NCBI GenBank assembly: GCA_030765055.1 | Contig: CM060953.1 | Location: 184,221,898-184,285,897, forward strand | Direction of reading: 5' to 3' | Origin: Mantis religiosa | Taxonomy: Eukaryota > Arthropoda > Insecta > Mantodea > Mantidae | Length of the DNA stretch: 64,000 nt | Shown here: positions 38,130 to 49,939 of the stretch, piece by piece | Position numbering within the stretch: position 1 is the first letter of the stretch | Layout of the letters: every line of letters begins with the position of its first letter | Made by a program: the position numbers and the translations under genes | The notes under the pieces: model-generated | What the model saw: the letters and a program-made list of their open reading frames with translations, nothing else | What the model was told of the DNA's origin: nothing | Databases searched by the model: none

Positions 38130-38376
38130 GAAATGTGTAGTGTTTAACGCCCGCTTTTACTACATACGGCACCGCAGGCGATGACACTGATGATACATGA
38201 GATGAAGATGGAGCACCGGTGGAATGAGATGGCGGGGGAAACCGGAGATCCCGGAGAAAACCCGTCCCAGCGCCGTGTTGTCCACCACAAATTTCACTTT
38301 GCGGTCGCCTGGGATCGAACCCAGGTCGCCTTGGTGAAAGCCAAGCTGTCTAACCACTGAGCCACGGCGCGGCCTA
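38130..38376 (-). mobile_element. SINE family 4 (tRNA-derived)
   Basis: Minus strand: head gtggctcagtggttagacag, then cctgggttcgatcccaggcg, followed by gtggacaacacggcgctggg and a body ending near a gcgggcgttaaacact tail. It is GC-rich compared with its surroundings. A second copy lies at 58630-58936. Confidence 0.75.
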
Positions 38377-38989
38377 CCTGATTTAAAGATCTGATTGCTA
38401 AACATGTTTAGCAATGTATGACATTCGCTTACCCTTTAGTACAATTGTTTTAGGAAGTCCCAAGTTCCGGAAGAGGCCGTGTTAAACACACAAAAGTAAA
38501 CTGTTGGTGTGTGAGCTAGCAAGGTCATGAACACCAGACCCGTATCGATGACATTGAGCAACTGTTACTATCAGCTGTCATTTCTACATGGCTTGTGGTC
38601 AAAGCGTGTAACACGCACACACCGGTTTTTGTACAACTTCGCTTGGGGCAGACAAACGAAATACTCCAATGTAACAAAAAGTTTGATGTGTGGTTCTCTA
38701 CTCTGTACAAACGCCCATTCGTCTATTTTATGGTATTCTAGGTAAACAACTTATTGCTAATTTTCTTGTAAGTGATAGATTTTGTAAAATGTAACCAGAA
38801 CGTAGAAAACCATGGTAGCATACATACAATAATCTACATAAGTATTGGTACAGCTGCAAATGCAAAGTAAAACATTTTATTTTGAATACTTGCCGATTAG
38901 AAATTTAAAAAACAAAGTTCACAATATGAAGTTGACGCACCCTATTAATGCAAAGATATAATGGAATTAAAATTTACATTACTCTACAT

Positions 38990-40600
38990 TAATAAATAAA
39001 ATGATTATTAACACAAATGATAATATTCTCTCCTAAGGTTCACTTGTCACACCATACTACTAGCATGTGGCATACAGCTTTAAATGGAGGACTTTTTGGG
39101 TCACCAGCTAATCAATGCGTGATTTCCATTTCATGTAGCAGTCAATAACAGGACCCAGGAATTTCACATTACTAACTTACATAATTTCATTGTTTTCATA
39201 TTGTATTTGAGGCTCTGAGATGCTTTTATGTTTTGTATAAAACATAAAACCAGTTATTTAGTGCATCAAAGGTTTCGTTTGATAAATCTTGGAGCTGATT
39301 TCTTTTGTGATCCTTAATCACAATACTTGTAGAACTGTCTTAGCAGGTTTGTTTATTACTGAGGGGAGATCATTTATATATAGTAAGAATAAGGGGCTCA
39401 GAATTGATCCTTGTGGGACACCATTATTATTTCAGACCATTCAGAGAAAACTGTAGAAAATGCTTTAATTAAAAATACTGGCCTGTTATTTGACATATTG
39501 AATTTTTGTCCTTTCTTGTATAATGACTTAACCACTGAATATTTTAAGCAGCGGGGGAATATTCCTGTTAGATATGATGTGTTACATATTTGGCTTATAG
39601 GTGTGCAAATATCACTATATAATAGTCAACCTGAAAAATTTAATGCCATGGCAGGGATTTGAACTACGGATCTCCTGGTTTCCATCCATTTGCTCTTACC
39701 CATTGAGCCACCATGGCCAACGTGCCTCCTGACATTAAATTCTCCATTGACTCATATTTTCCCAGTAAACCACCAGGGGCTCTCATATTCGAGATACACT
39801 GTTTGTGGCGACTTACTGTTGAAGTACTTGAGTCCCAGGCTTCACTATTAAACTCTTATTATTTTAAGCTAATTGGTGGAAGTTAATCATTTCTTCACAC
39901 TAGCCATATATAGGCTAAGATTTTGAATAGATAGTCACCCTGAAAAATTCAATGCCATGGCCATTGGCATTGAATTTTTCAGGTTGACTATCTATTCAAA
40001 ATCTTAGTCTATATTTGGCTAGTGTGAAGAAATGATTAATTTCCACCAATTAACTTAAAATCACTATATAATTTTAATATTTTGGTCATTATTTCATATA
40101 TCCTGATGAAGTTTTGCTTTTGAGAGCTTATATTACTTTTGTAACTTCAGCTGAACTTGTTGGCACTGTCTCCATTTGTATAAAATCTTCCAAGCAGTAT
40201 TTCTTAAAATATGAAATTGAGTCTTTCTTGGGTTGTTTATTTATCAGTAAATTCTCTACTAATTAAATGCAGTTGCTATTTTCTGGGGATCATATATGAT
40301 GATACTTGGTTTAATGTAATTTATTTTATATCATATTTTGCATAAGTTTTTCCAGTCACCTTTTTAATAATGTTTCCATATAGTGTAAGGCTTGTTGTGT
40401 GATGACTGAATTTGTTTTTCATAGCACATGTTTTTAGCAGCATTAGTAACTTTTTAAGTATTTTACCATACATTTTATAGTGGTTTTTATGTTTACTGCA
40501 GCTTTGTTCCCTTGTTGCTAAGTAAAGGTCCCTTTTACGTTTGCAAAATGTCATATTTTATTTGATATTTCTGATACATTATCTGAAAATGGCATTGCTG
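38990..40600 (-). pseudogene. non-LTR retrotransposon relic (Jockey/RTE type), split by a SINE
   Basis: Minus strand, 5' to 3': KRKRDLYLATREQ near 40540, TGIFP-like RCLKYSVVKSLYKKGQKFNM near 39560, FSTVFSEWSEI, then the RT signature NGVPQGSILSPLFLLYINDL at about 39370-39430, and VKFLGPVIDCYMKWKSRI near 39140. Stops and frameshifts interrupt it. The catalytic ADD box is not preserved. A SINE family 2 insertion (39624-40059) divides it. Confidence 0.75.
39624..40059. mobile_element. SINE family 2 with inverted end, 13-bp target duplication
   Basis: Flanked by atcactatataat at 39611-39623 and 40060-40072. Minus-oriented head (atttgaactacggatctcct) and tail, then a body and a 5' part that turns back on itself at about 39960, giving a hairpin of roughly 80-bp arms. 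Confidence 0.8.
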
Positions 40601-40932
40601 GGAGTAGACTGTTGTATGAAATGAATTGAAAGTCTGTACAGTATTGCGTGTATTAGTGATAATGGAACTATATATGCTTATATTGAACGCTTCACTCTTG
40701 TGTTGATGGAAATGACAGGTACTACTGTTGAATCAGCTGGCAGCAGTGATGACTTCGACAATAATGCTTACTGTTATTTTAACATAGATACCAAAGTGCT
40801 AAGTCATGTGCATTATAAAGCAGAAATTTGAGAATCACTGAGTTCTGACAGTTATAGTCTAAAATAATACTGATTGGTAATCCAGGATTGAAGTAAAAGC
40901 ACATTGTAGCTAATGAAATCTTTACTTTCTTT

Positions 40933-41174
40933 GCCCACCTCGGTAAAGTAGATGGTAGCATGTCTGCCTCACGTTCAAGAGATCCCGAGTTCGAATCTTG
41001 GTCAGGGTGAATTATCTGGATAAGGTTTTTTCCCAGGGTTTTCCTGTATCGTGGGAGACGAATGTCAGGTAATTCTAAGTTCTATGGACCCTAGGCCCAT
41101 TTGAGCATCGTTGCACCTATTTCATTCATCGTCTGATATGATATAACATTGGAGAATGTAAATTAACACAAAAA
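40933..41174 (+). mobile_element. SINE family 1, 12-bp target duplication
   Basis: Flanked by tttactttcttt at 40921-40932 and 41175-41186. Head: agatggtagcatgtctgcct, gatcccgagttcgaatcttg; body with ggataaggttttttcccagg; tail near ggagaatgtaaattaacac. Confidence 0.8.
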
Positions 41175-41224
41175 TTTACTTTCTTTATTAATTTCTCTAC
41201 CATATACCTAGTAGGTAGATAATT

Positions 41225-41375
41225 TATTTTTTTAACAGTGCTGACAATTGCCAAAATTGTATTAGCGCTGCCATAGTGCTAGAATTTCATCTGCAGGAGT
41301 AAATCCGCTGACGTGATTTTCAAATGTATACTGACAAACTCAAAAAATCATTGGTCTGGGTAGGGTGTCTGTGAA
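41225..41375 (-). mobile_element. SINE family 5 fragment
   Basis: Shares blocks in order with 46020-46205 (cagtaaatctactgac versus gagtaaatccgctgac, ccattggtctagggt versus tcattggtctgggta). The tRNA-like part visible in the other copy is missing here. Confidence 0.45.
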
Positions 41376-42220
41376 CACTATGACTCCAGAACAGAAAAGT
41401 TGGTTAAATTAATTTATTTATTAGCCAAGGAATTCATACAGAATTATAGGCATTGTCAAAATATTTAGAAAAATATTATGCAGTATTTACAATCTACTTT
41501 TATAATTTTTCTTACAGTATCAGGATTACCATTAATTTGCACAAATTACTGTTTACACTTGGAATTATTAATGCAACTTATACAATCATAATCAACTTAT
41601 TTATTCAGACACTGACAGTAGCATTGCACTTTAAGTAATTTTCAAGATCCTTCTTCATTGACTAATCTTCCATTCTCAATCATATGAAACAAGAATATAT
41701 TAGTACAGTGAAATGCATGCAACTGATATATTTACACTTTACCTGAATTATATTCAAAATATTCACTGAGTAGACCTGATTTATCATAAAGAATTTGTGA
41801 AGTTGTGCCGTAAACCTATTTACAGAGGGTATGTCTTTTAATTGACTTGGCAAGTTGTGCTTCAGTTCACTATCTTCAGATTTGTAACAAAGATTAAAAA
41901 AAAAAAAGTCCACTTCATTTAAGAAATTTTGTATTATATAATGGGTAAACAGTCAGAGGTGAAGGAAAACTTGGTTTGAAGTGTTTAAGATTTTGTAATT
42001 GTTTTAAAGTGCTTTCACTATTTACTTTACTTCTAGTGATGTTATGGAAAGAGTATGAATTTTAAAACTAATAAAGTGCAGGCTGCTTTTAAACAGTTTA
42101 CTACCTGATTTGATTTTCTCTATCCTTATATCTACAACAAAATGTGTGATGAAATTATTTCTGCAGACGTTTATACCTATTGTTGTGAAGTAAATGAAAG
42201 AGTAAGCTTTCAAGAAATAA
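41376..42220. other. no recognisable feature
   Basis: AT-rich; a few short ORFs without any domain. Confidence 0.4.
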
Positions 42221-42224
42221 TTGG

Positions 42225-42365
42225 AAAAACTATTTGTAGTTGGGTTTTGACTCTTCGTCACTTACATTTTTATATTATTGAGGGACTAGTTTCGAAAGCC
42301 GTGGCCTTCATTCTTGAACCTCTTTCCAGTTTTGACGTCACTGTTAATAAATTTCTTCAATCATG
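42225..42365 (-). mobile_element. Penelope-like element family D, terminal fragment
   Basis: Matches the left arm of the 29308 palindrome (attgagggactagtttcgaa, ctatttgtagttgg). It is followed by ttttgacgtcactgttaata, which is the family's outer end inverted, suggesting a collapsed palindrome. Confidence 0.55.
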
Positions 42366-42605
42366 GATAATTTCAAGTAATGGTTTTGTGTAAGCTGTAT
42401 TAAACTAAATGTAAGTGAATACACATGACTGCAACACATTGGATTCTCTCTTTTTTTTAAATCACTGTCTTACTGATTATTGGTATTGGATCGTGACTAT
42501 TTTAGATTAAATAAAGAACCTAATTAAGCAGGATAAAACATACATTTTGTTAATGTTAGGTTGACAATTTTTCATCATAGCATATGGTTTATCAACATCA
42601 AGCTT

Positions 42606-42844
42606 GTTGGTAGCGTAGATGGTAGCATGTCTGCCTCACGTTCAAGAGGTCCCGAGTTCGAATCTCGGTCAGGGTGAGTTACCTGGATAAGGTTTTTCCG
42701 GGGTTTTCCCTTATCCTGAAAGACGAATGTCGGGTAACTGTAAGCTCCATGGATCCCGGACGCATTGAGCATCATTTCACTCATTTCATTCATCGTCCGA
42801 TATGACTAAATGTTGGAGGACGTAAATCACACACACAAAAAAAA
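42606..42844 (+). mobile_element. SINE family 1, 12-bp target duplication
   Basis: Flanked by aacatcaagctt (42594-42605 and 42845-42856). Close to consensus: agatggtagcatgtctgcct, ggtcccgagttcgaatctcg, then gagttacctggataaggttt. The 3' end is a CA/A-rich tail. Confidence 0.85.
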
Positions 42845-42934
42845 AACATCAAGCTTTTTTTCATTAAACAGTGGGACATATATTAAAATGCTTATTAGGT
42901 CATCTTTGATTAAAACTTCACATAGGTCAACTAT

Positions 42935-43330
42935 TAAAAAAAGGAACCCTTTTGGGACTGTCCCAGCTCCATCAGCTGATTGGTGATTGACCACTACCTT
43001 CAGTCATTTGTCATAAGGAACTGTTGTAATCAGCTCCCTCTCTTGGAGTATTTCCTACATAGATGCATTAGGCAACTCACCGATGGCACGTCAAAATTTT
43101 AAATATGTGAAATGTTCTGCGTAATACGAATCTCTCACAAGGTTCAGTGTTAATGGTTTCAGTAATTCAATCTCCTCTCCAATGTTGTGGTTCTGGTTCC
43201 AGAAATGTAAAGCAACTGCTAGTATTTGTATTTGTTTATATTTTATGCTTCTTCAGTGTTTTGTTTATCTAGCTTTTAAATTCCTTTTTGCCAGTCTAAT
43301 ATAAAATTTGTTACAATTCTCACAATCTAT

Positions 43331-43367
<37 letters not shown>

Positions 43368-43600
43368 GATTTTTGTTCTGGTGTTAATGTGTTTTTTAAA
43401 GGATTATTTAAAAGCTTCTTGAGTGAAAATCTGTTTTGTGATGCTGGTTTGATGTTATAATCCTGAAATTTGTTCAAACTTAGGGAATTGTTATGGCGGA
43501 ATGTACATTTTTTGTTTCCAGTTTTTAGTTCACGTGAGTGAAGTTTGTTTTAATAAAATATGACTCAATAAGTCTTTTAATATGAAATTAGCTTCACTTT
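42935..43600 (-). pseudogene. Penelope-like element family H with a microsatellite in its GIY-YIG motif
   Basis: Minus frame 43477-43265 reads MNKFQDYNIKPASQNRFSLK, TPEQKSGIY, a run of Ile-Tyr repeats, then RIDCENCNKFYIRLAKRNLK. In related proteins GIY is followed at once by (Q/R)I-C-C, so the (TA)n run at 43333-43364 expanded inside the codons for Ile-Tyr and inserted about eight residues without breaking the frame. YIG has become YIR. The terminal part near 42940-43080 includes a catcagctgatt segment but no complete ribozyme. Confidence 0.75.
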
Positions 43601-43619
43601 TAACAATTAGGATTAGGAT

Positions 43620-44250
43620 TTCACTATGGAGGGGATTCGGTACATAGGTTTACATGCTGAGCCGATTGTGCCTACGTCCTCACGTAGGCACAATCGGCTC
43701 CTTTGTGGAGGCTCCACAGTGGCCTCCTTTGCCCCACCCCTGGGAGGAAGGATGAGGCAAAGGAGACAGAGGGCGGCCAAACCAAGGAACCACGACAATA
43801 CAGAGGGCAGGGTCCCTACAGTTTACTTGGATAGAGACTTTCCCCGACATGCCTGGACAATGATCACGCTCCCCTACTGCGGGACAGCAAGTCCAGCAGC
43901 CGAGCCCTGATGGTACCAAGGCAGGCGATCCGAGCCTCAAAGGTCCCTGGCTGGCGGTCCTGAAATGATCCCAGTAGAGGCATGGAGACTGGCAACCGAC
44001 CTACGAAGGAGGAAGTAGTTTTCCTCAGAACATATCATCCAGCCATGCACCGCTGAGACACCTGCCACACTTCTGAAAACGACCACCAGATTTGAGATAA
44101 TGTGAAATGATAATGGAGACGAAATTAAGGAACAGGAAATTTGGGGGATGTAATTAACTTACCCAGCATTCGCCTAGCAACCCTGGAAAACCTTAAAAAA
44201 AAAAAAACATGGGTCAGATAGGTCGGTCAGAGGAATGGTACCTGGGCCTC
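43620..44250 (-). mobile_element. SINE family 3, long copy in reverse
   Basis: Reverse complement shares in order with 18584-19205: gacctatctgacccatg, aggttttccagggttgctag, ctgggtaagttaattacatc, tttcacattatctcaaat. Near 43665-43700 there is an exact hairpin (gccgattgtgcctacg and its complement). The GC-rich half gives long spurious ORFs on both strands. Confidence 0.6.
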
Positions 44251-44591
44251 CCTAATGCAGACCACTTTTAACAATGCTTTTAATCATAATCTCAAAGGAA
44301 CATATACTCTGTAAGGTAGTAGTTAAGTAAACTAGAGATTAAAAAATTCAGATTTATATATGCTTTAGTAAATTTCATATTGATGTGAGTATACACAAAA
44401 CTATTGTCTTCCCCTAAATATTGTGCTGCTTCACTGAAGCATTGGGAGCAATCTCTTTAAAAAATTGGATAATTGTTTACATCTGCATTGTCACTTAAAA
44501 CTGGTTGTTGGAAATGAAAACCTTTTATCAGGTTAGCACATATATTTAATTCATTTAAAGCACTGTGCTGTAACTTTATCACTTTCTACTA

Positions 44592-45620
44592 CAGGGGATA
44601 GGCAAAATAATGTGAACACTTGTACTTACTTTGGTTTATTAATAAAGGGTTGGACCTCCATTTGCCTGTAATAGAGCTGAAGTTCTTCTTGGAATACTGG
44701 AATATAATAATTGTATAGCCTTCAGTGGAATGTTATGCCTAATCCTTTAGTGACAAGGGAAGTGGAAGTCTGCTATGTAGTCTGTTCTCCAATGCCTCCC
44801 AAACTGGTTCGATAAGTCCAGGGATTGTGCTGGTCAGGGAAGATGCTGCAGTTCATTTCTATGCTCCTCGAACTACAATTGTACTGTCTTGGCTTAATGA
44901 ATGGTTGCATTATCGTCTTGAAATATGGCATCATTGTTGGAGAACATCATTTGAATCAGAGTTCACCTAGTCACCTAAAATGTTCAAATACTGTTCGACT
45001 GTAACACAGCCTTTGGAAGTATGATGTGACCAGGAGAATAACATAATATGGCTGCCCACACCATCACATGTCTACCTCCATTCTTAACCATTGGAATAAA
45101 GCAATCAGGATTGTAGGCTTCCTTTGAAGTTCTCCAGACGTAAACCTGGCCTGATGTAAATAATGTAAACGACTTGTCGGACTGTATGACTTGTTTCCAA
45201 TTATCTGCCATCCAGGTTTTATGCTCCTGACCCAAACATTTTATGGTTCTTAGCATTGGTTTAGTAATTAATGGTTTAGATATAGCAGCTTGTCCATGAA
45301 TATCTGCGTTATGGAGTTCTTGGCGGATAGTGTCGATAAATATAGTGTCTAGAAGATGACTATTGAGCTCTGCAGTCACTTAAGCCACAGAAGTTTTGAG
45401 TTTCGACACAATTCTTGTTAGTGTATGTATGTTATTTGGCTTTGATTTTCTCCTATTACTTTTATATGATATCTTTCCATGTTTTGTGTAGGCTGTCATG
45501 ATCTTTGAAACATTTGTTCCTGAAACATTAAATAAATTGACTGTCTAGTTACTGTTGCTCCAGCTAATCGAGCCCCCACAATCTGCCCTCTTTGAAACTC
45601 TGTTAAGTCTGTCATTGCAA
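44592..45620 (-). pseudogene. Tc1-type transposase relic
   Basis: Minus strand: N-terminal MTDLTEFQRGQIVGARLAGA (near 45615), then after frame damage VSKIMTAYTKHGK, and in frame 45379-44984 QEHKTWMADNWKQVIQSDKS, FTLFTSGQVYVWRTSKEAYN, HVMVWAAILCYSPG. The first catalytic aspartate survives (SDKS, with D in the DES position). The left end cagggg plus ataggcaaaataatgtgaac follows TA and looks like a Tc1-type TIR; the right TIR is not found before the SINE at 45771. C-terminal PDLNPIE-type box not found. Confidence 0.8.
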
Positions 45621-45770
45621 GTCTACCCGTGCCTCTGAATGCAAATACAATGTGTGCGCTACTCGTTAACAACCGATACTTATACCTGGTCAATAATGAA
45701 CATGCACTGTCAAGCGCGACACATGCCTTACATACATATATAAAATATTTTATGTTAGTAAGACTGTCAG

Positions 45771-46011
45771 CCCACCTCGTTAGTGTAGATGGTAGTGTGT
45801 CTGCCTCACGTTCAACAGATCCCGACTTCGAATCTTGGTCAGGGTGAGTTACCTGGATAAGGTTTTTTCTGGAGTTTTCCCTTATCCTGAAAGATGAATG
45901 TTGGGTAACTCTAAGCTCCATGGACCCCAAACACATTTGAGCATCATTTCACCCATTTCATTCATCTGATATGACTTAACGTTGGAGGACGTAAATTAAA
46001 AAAAAAAAAAC
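45771..46011 (+). mobile_element. SINE family 1 with poly(A) tail, 8-bp target duplication
   Basis: Flanked by actgtcag at 45763-45770 and 46012-46019. Head and body are near consensus and a run of 13 or so A ends the copy, showing that family 1 moves through a polyadenylated or A-tailed RNA. Confidence 0.82.
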
Positions 46012-46019
46012 ACTGTCAG

Positions 46020-46205
46020 TTGCCAGGATCGTAACAGCAGTGCTGGTGTGCCAGAATTTTTCCTGAGATCTTTTACATGCCAGTAAATCTACTGACTTGG
46101 GATGATGCTTTTAGGCACACATTCAAACCATTGGTCTAGGGTGGATTTGAATCCGTGATCTTGGGATGAACAGGCCAGCGCTTAACCAAGTGACATAGAC
46201 CGACA
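46020..46205 (-). mobile_element. SINE family 5 (tRNA-related)
   Basis: The reverse strand carries ggttaagcgctggcctgttc and gatcacggattcaaatccac, a tRNA-like A box/B box pair, followed by a body seen truncated at 41225-41375. Confidence 0.5.
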
Positions 46206-47216
46206 TTCTGCTTCAAGATGTTAGCAGAAATACAATTATGCTTAAAATTCAATAAAGATGCACTTTTAGAAAATTGTCCATATATTTGAGAAGCATAGCT
46301 TACAAATGAAATATCAAATATCAAATTGCAACTTGAACATTTAAAACAAAAATCTTGCCATTCCAAGCTATGTACGTGCAACATTTTTCAAAATTTTATG
46401 GTTTCTCAGAAAGGGCTCTAAGGGTTTTGCTGTGAATATTGCATAATTAAGATATTTGTATGACAAAATGTATATCTTACGCAGTGGTGAGGCATGACTT
46501 TCAAAGTGAGGGAAGCTCCAAATAATAATTTTCATTAAAATAAGAGAGAATAATGAACTCAAAGAACTAAAGCTACTCTTCAGTACTTTTTCTATTGTAC
46601 AGTCACATGTAGGCGCTTCTTGCATTGCAAGACTGGTCATACTACAAGCAGACATATTCCTGCTTCCCTTCTCCACTTACACGTTCCAATTTTACCTACA
46701 GCTGGCCCACACTATGGAACTGTTAGCCTAAAATGGAGAAAGTGTGCCATTCATACACTTTTGCTAATAACTTAAAACTTCACAAGAATTTCCTATTTGT
46801 CACCACTATACCAAATCTACGTAAAATACTATTGCTAATACTACTTAATACTTACAGTTGTATTTAAAAGTACCAAATAAAACAAAAAAATAAACTTTTC
46901 TTCACACCCTGTAGAGGCTTCACATGAGAAAATCTTTCAAGTGTGTCCTAATTACCTAACAGTTGTGATTGCTTCTGCAAACCTATACATCATGCTATTT
47001 AAGGTTATGAATGTGTAAATACAAAATATTCAGTATTGAATGAGCTTGCGGAACTGTTTACTTAAATCTAAGCAGCTGTCAAATTGTCCGTAGCACCACG
47101 GATGTTCGCAAATAAATTTTGAAAATGTATCCAGAGCAAATAAAATATTGTTTGTCATGAATTTTCTTTTTTTTTTTCTTCTGAAATTTTCGGAAAAGCA
47201 GCGCTTCCAGCACCAT
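46206..47216. other. no gene recognised
   Basis: AT-rich. The minus frame 46676-46368 is open for 102 codons but has no domain or splice context; treated as chance. Confidence 0.4.
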
Positions 47217-47659
47217 TAGGGGAGAGTGCTGTACCTAGGAACAATTTTATAAAATAAATTTTTCAGTTTTTTAAATTTAAATTTACAGCTATAATGAAGG
47301 TTACTTTATTAACCTTCATCTATTAGCTAAAAGGTAGACTATTATTTGCATACATTTTGTTGCACATTGAGTGTTAGAAGCAACATTTGTAATATTCCGC
47401 AAGCTGTCCCTAGGTACATATTCATGCTGTACCAAGGGACACAACATTCTCTAATAAGATACACTTTCAACATCTGTTTACTGTACTTATAGAAAAGTAA
47501 AACACGTGCATCTATGAATTGCCAACAATATTTCAGTATCCTAAATTAAAGTTAGTAAATTCTACTGGAAAATGCAATCGATTTTTGCTCCGAGAAGTGC
47601 TTCCACCAGCACTGGTGCTGGTAATTTTCAGATAACATCTGCAGCAACAGAATAGACTT

Positions 47660-48110
47660 CTGCTTCCTCATTCATGATCAGTTTTTTACATTTTCCTCCC
47701 ATTTATTTTATTTTCTTCCCATTGTAGCATAACCTTTTCATTACTCTTAGCATATTCGTAAGCAAGTTTCCTAGTCTGATAGGTTGTCAAACCATTATGC
47801 AGATAAGCAGCCTTTTTTAAATAATGAAACAAATCATTTTCTTCTTTCTTGGAAAATACCCTTTTTACATAAAAATTAGGATAAGTAAACTTTGTGTTGG
47901 AAGAAACAGTCCTTGCTTTACGAACTAAATGTGCTATGGCAGATATTGAAACCTTGTGGTTGTCAGCGGATTCCCGAAGATACTTTCAATAACATCCCTC
48001 ATGACTGCCTTCATTATATCTTTATCAGGTGGTGGTCTGTTGATACCATTTTGCTTCATGGCATTTCTTCACCTAAGAAAGCAGTTCAGTAGACAAAAAA
48101 AGCAGAATCC
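47660..48110 (-). pseudogene. pogo-like transposase N-terminal region (relic)
   Basis: Reads MKQNGINRPPPDKDIMKAVM, then a frameshift, KVSISAIAHLVRKARTVSS, and the second helix-turn-helix (FSKKEENDLFHYLKKAAYLH, NGLTTYQTRKLAYEYAKSNE). It stops soon after GRKM. Such paired HTH domains bind the TIRs in pogo and Tigger elements. Confidence 0.65.
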
Positions 48111-48388
48111 AAGAACCAAGGAACACATTAATGTACTAATGAATGTCCCTTGGTACATCATATATGTGTGTCCCCTGGTACATTTTATGCACCTTCATTG
48201 AAAGATGCTCATATTTGCAGATCAAGTACAAATATTGAGCCAAATACCCTGACCCATGTTAAAACATATTCTTAACATTCAATAAATACATTCACTAACA
48301 TTTCTTGCAATATTACCTGTAAAATACTAAGTTCTCCAGCAGTATGAAAATTTATAACGACCAGCAAAAAACAAATATGGGTCAATTC

Positions 48389-49238
48389 CTTTCTTGGAAG
48401 TGTTGAAAACAGTGTTGTTATGTAAATTAACTTTAAAGAGAGTCGATTAAAGACACTAGAAACACTTACTTTTAAATTTTTCCGGAACATGTTTCTGAGG
48501 CTTTGCCTCTATCATCGGCCGGCTCTCGACTGGTTCTCGTTGGTGTAGCTGACGATATTTTGTCACAGGTCTCCTCTGGTGGCGGTTCAAGGAACTTGCT
48601 GAACAAATCTTTCTGGGAGATGTCGAAATTGAATACTTTGTTCCTATTTTTTGAAATGAAGATTTGTTCCCATGTGGATAGTTCTTGTTTTCCTGATGTA
48701 TGTTTTAGTAGTTTTGGTTCTGGATTTATGTTGTGGTTTTTTTCCCAAAAATGTGTGGTAACTGCTGATTTTTCTAATTGTTTATATTTTATGTTTCTAA
48801 AGTGTGCTCTTGTTTCTAACCAAAAGAAACCAAAAGAAATTTAGAAACAAGAGCAAAGGACCACTTTAGAAACATAAAATATAAACAATTAGAAAAATCA
48901 GCAGTTGCCACACATTTTTGGGAAAAAAACCACAACATAAATCCAGAACCAAAACTACTATAACATACATCAGGAAAACAAGAACTATCCACATGGGAAC
49001 AAATCTTCATTTCAAAAAATAGGAACAAAGTATTCAATTTCGACATCTCCCAGAAAGATTTGTTCAGCAAGTTCCTTGAACCGCCACCAGAGGAGACCTG
49101 TGACAAAATATCGTCAGCTACACCAACGAGAACCAGTTGAGAGCCGGCCGATGATAGAGGCAAAGCCTCAGAAACATGTTCCGGAAAAATTTAAAAGTAA
49201 GTGTTGTCTAGTGTCTTTAATCGACTCTCTTTAAAGTT
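48389..49238. mobile_element. Penelope-like element family B, head-to-head palindrome with 16-bp target duplication
   Basis: Flanked by aaatatgggtcaattc (48373-48388) and aaatatgggtcagttc (49239-49254). Two inverted copies of the family B 3' end (each about 400 bp, from the WEKNHNINPEPKLLK region to the terminus) meet at about 48825. The left reads on minus, the right on plus. Both arms hold CCGATGA, stem II, GAAA and the palindrome ACATGT. It lies inside the pogo-type transposon. Confidence 0.85.
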
Positions 49239-49939
49239 AAATATGGGTCAGTTCACTGCTCAAGAAAGAGTCATTAACATTACAAACACATTTGGAGGGA
49301 AGCTTGCAGAGCAGCCAGCATAATATGTGAGTCTATGCTCTCTAACTTCACAGATGTTTCTACAACCTGAAATGTCTCTTGGTACAAATGTCCCTAGGTA
49401 CAGCTCTCTCCCCTACATGCTTCACCACTGATCTTAAGTTTTCTGGCAATAACTATGAAGTCCTTCATTTGAAAGGGACCTGCATCACTTTATTTAATGG
49501 TAAATATTTGAGAGATGTATTGAACCAAACTACACAAATAATAGTAGTTCACATCTTATTTCAATAATTTTTGTGGTGATGCCAGCCACTTCTGTTATTG
49601 GTTTGAATTTTTCAGTTTGTATGTTTTATGTTGCTGTTTCTATTCAGTTTTTTTTTGTTGTTGTTGTTTTTTTTTTTTTTTTTGTGATGCCATAGAAAGA
49701 GTACAGAATTTCAGGGTTAGCATGTAGCAGCCTGTGTTCTAAACATCTGAATATTGATTCAGTTTTTTCTACCTCCAATAAAACTATTTGTGCAATTATC
49801 TCAGTTAATGTGAAATAGATAAGAGAAAGATCTATTGTACATTCACATGACTTCCTCTACTCAAGTCTTGTGCAAAACGTTCTCAAAATGCTTATTCTTC
49901 TGCTTAAATTCATGTTAAAGATCATAATAAACTTTTGCA

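Larger units (their letters stand above)
47219..49413 (-). mobile_element. pogo-type DNA transposon, TIRs and TA duplication, with nested PLE
   Basis: TIRs GGGGAGAGTGCTGTACCTAG (left) and GGGGAGAGAGCTGTACCTAG (right, complement) are flanked by TA at 47217-47218 and 49414-49415. Subterminal repeats of ggtacc-like units (gtaccaagggacac, ccctaggtacat) recur inside. The minus strand keeps the start of a pogo/CENP-B-like transposase: ISAIAHLVRKARTVSS, then VFSKKEENDLFHYLKKAAYL, HNGLTTYQTRKLAYEYAKSN. The DDE part is not visible. A family B PLE palindrome (48389-49238) interrupts it. Confidence 0.8.

Noticed and set aside
43613..43940. ORFs on both strands at a GC-rich patch
   Set aside because: Explained by the SINE family 3 copy; proline/arginine-rich chance translations.
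46368..46676. 102-codon minus ORF as a gene
   Set aside because: No domain, no splice context, low-complexity start; within chance for this length of AT-rich DNA.
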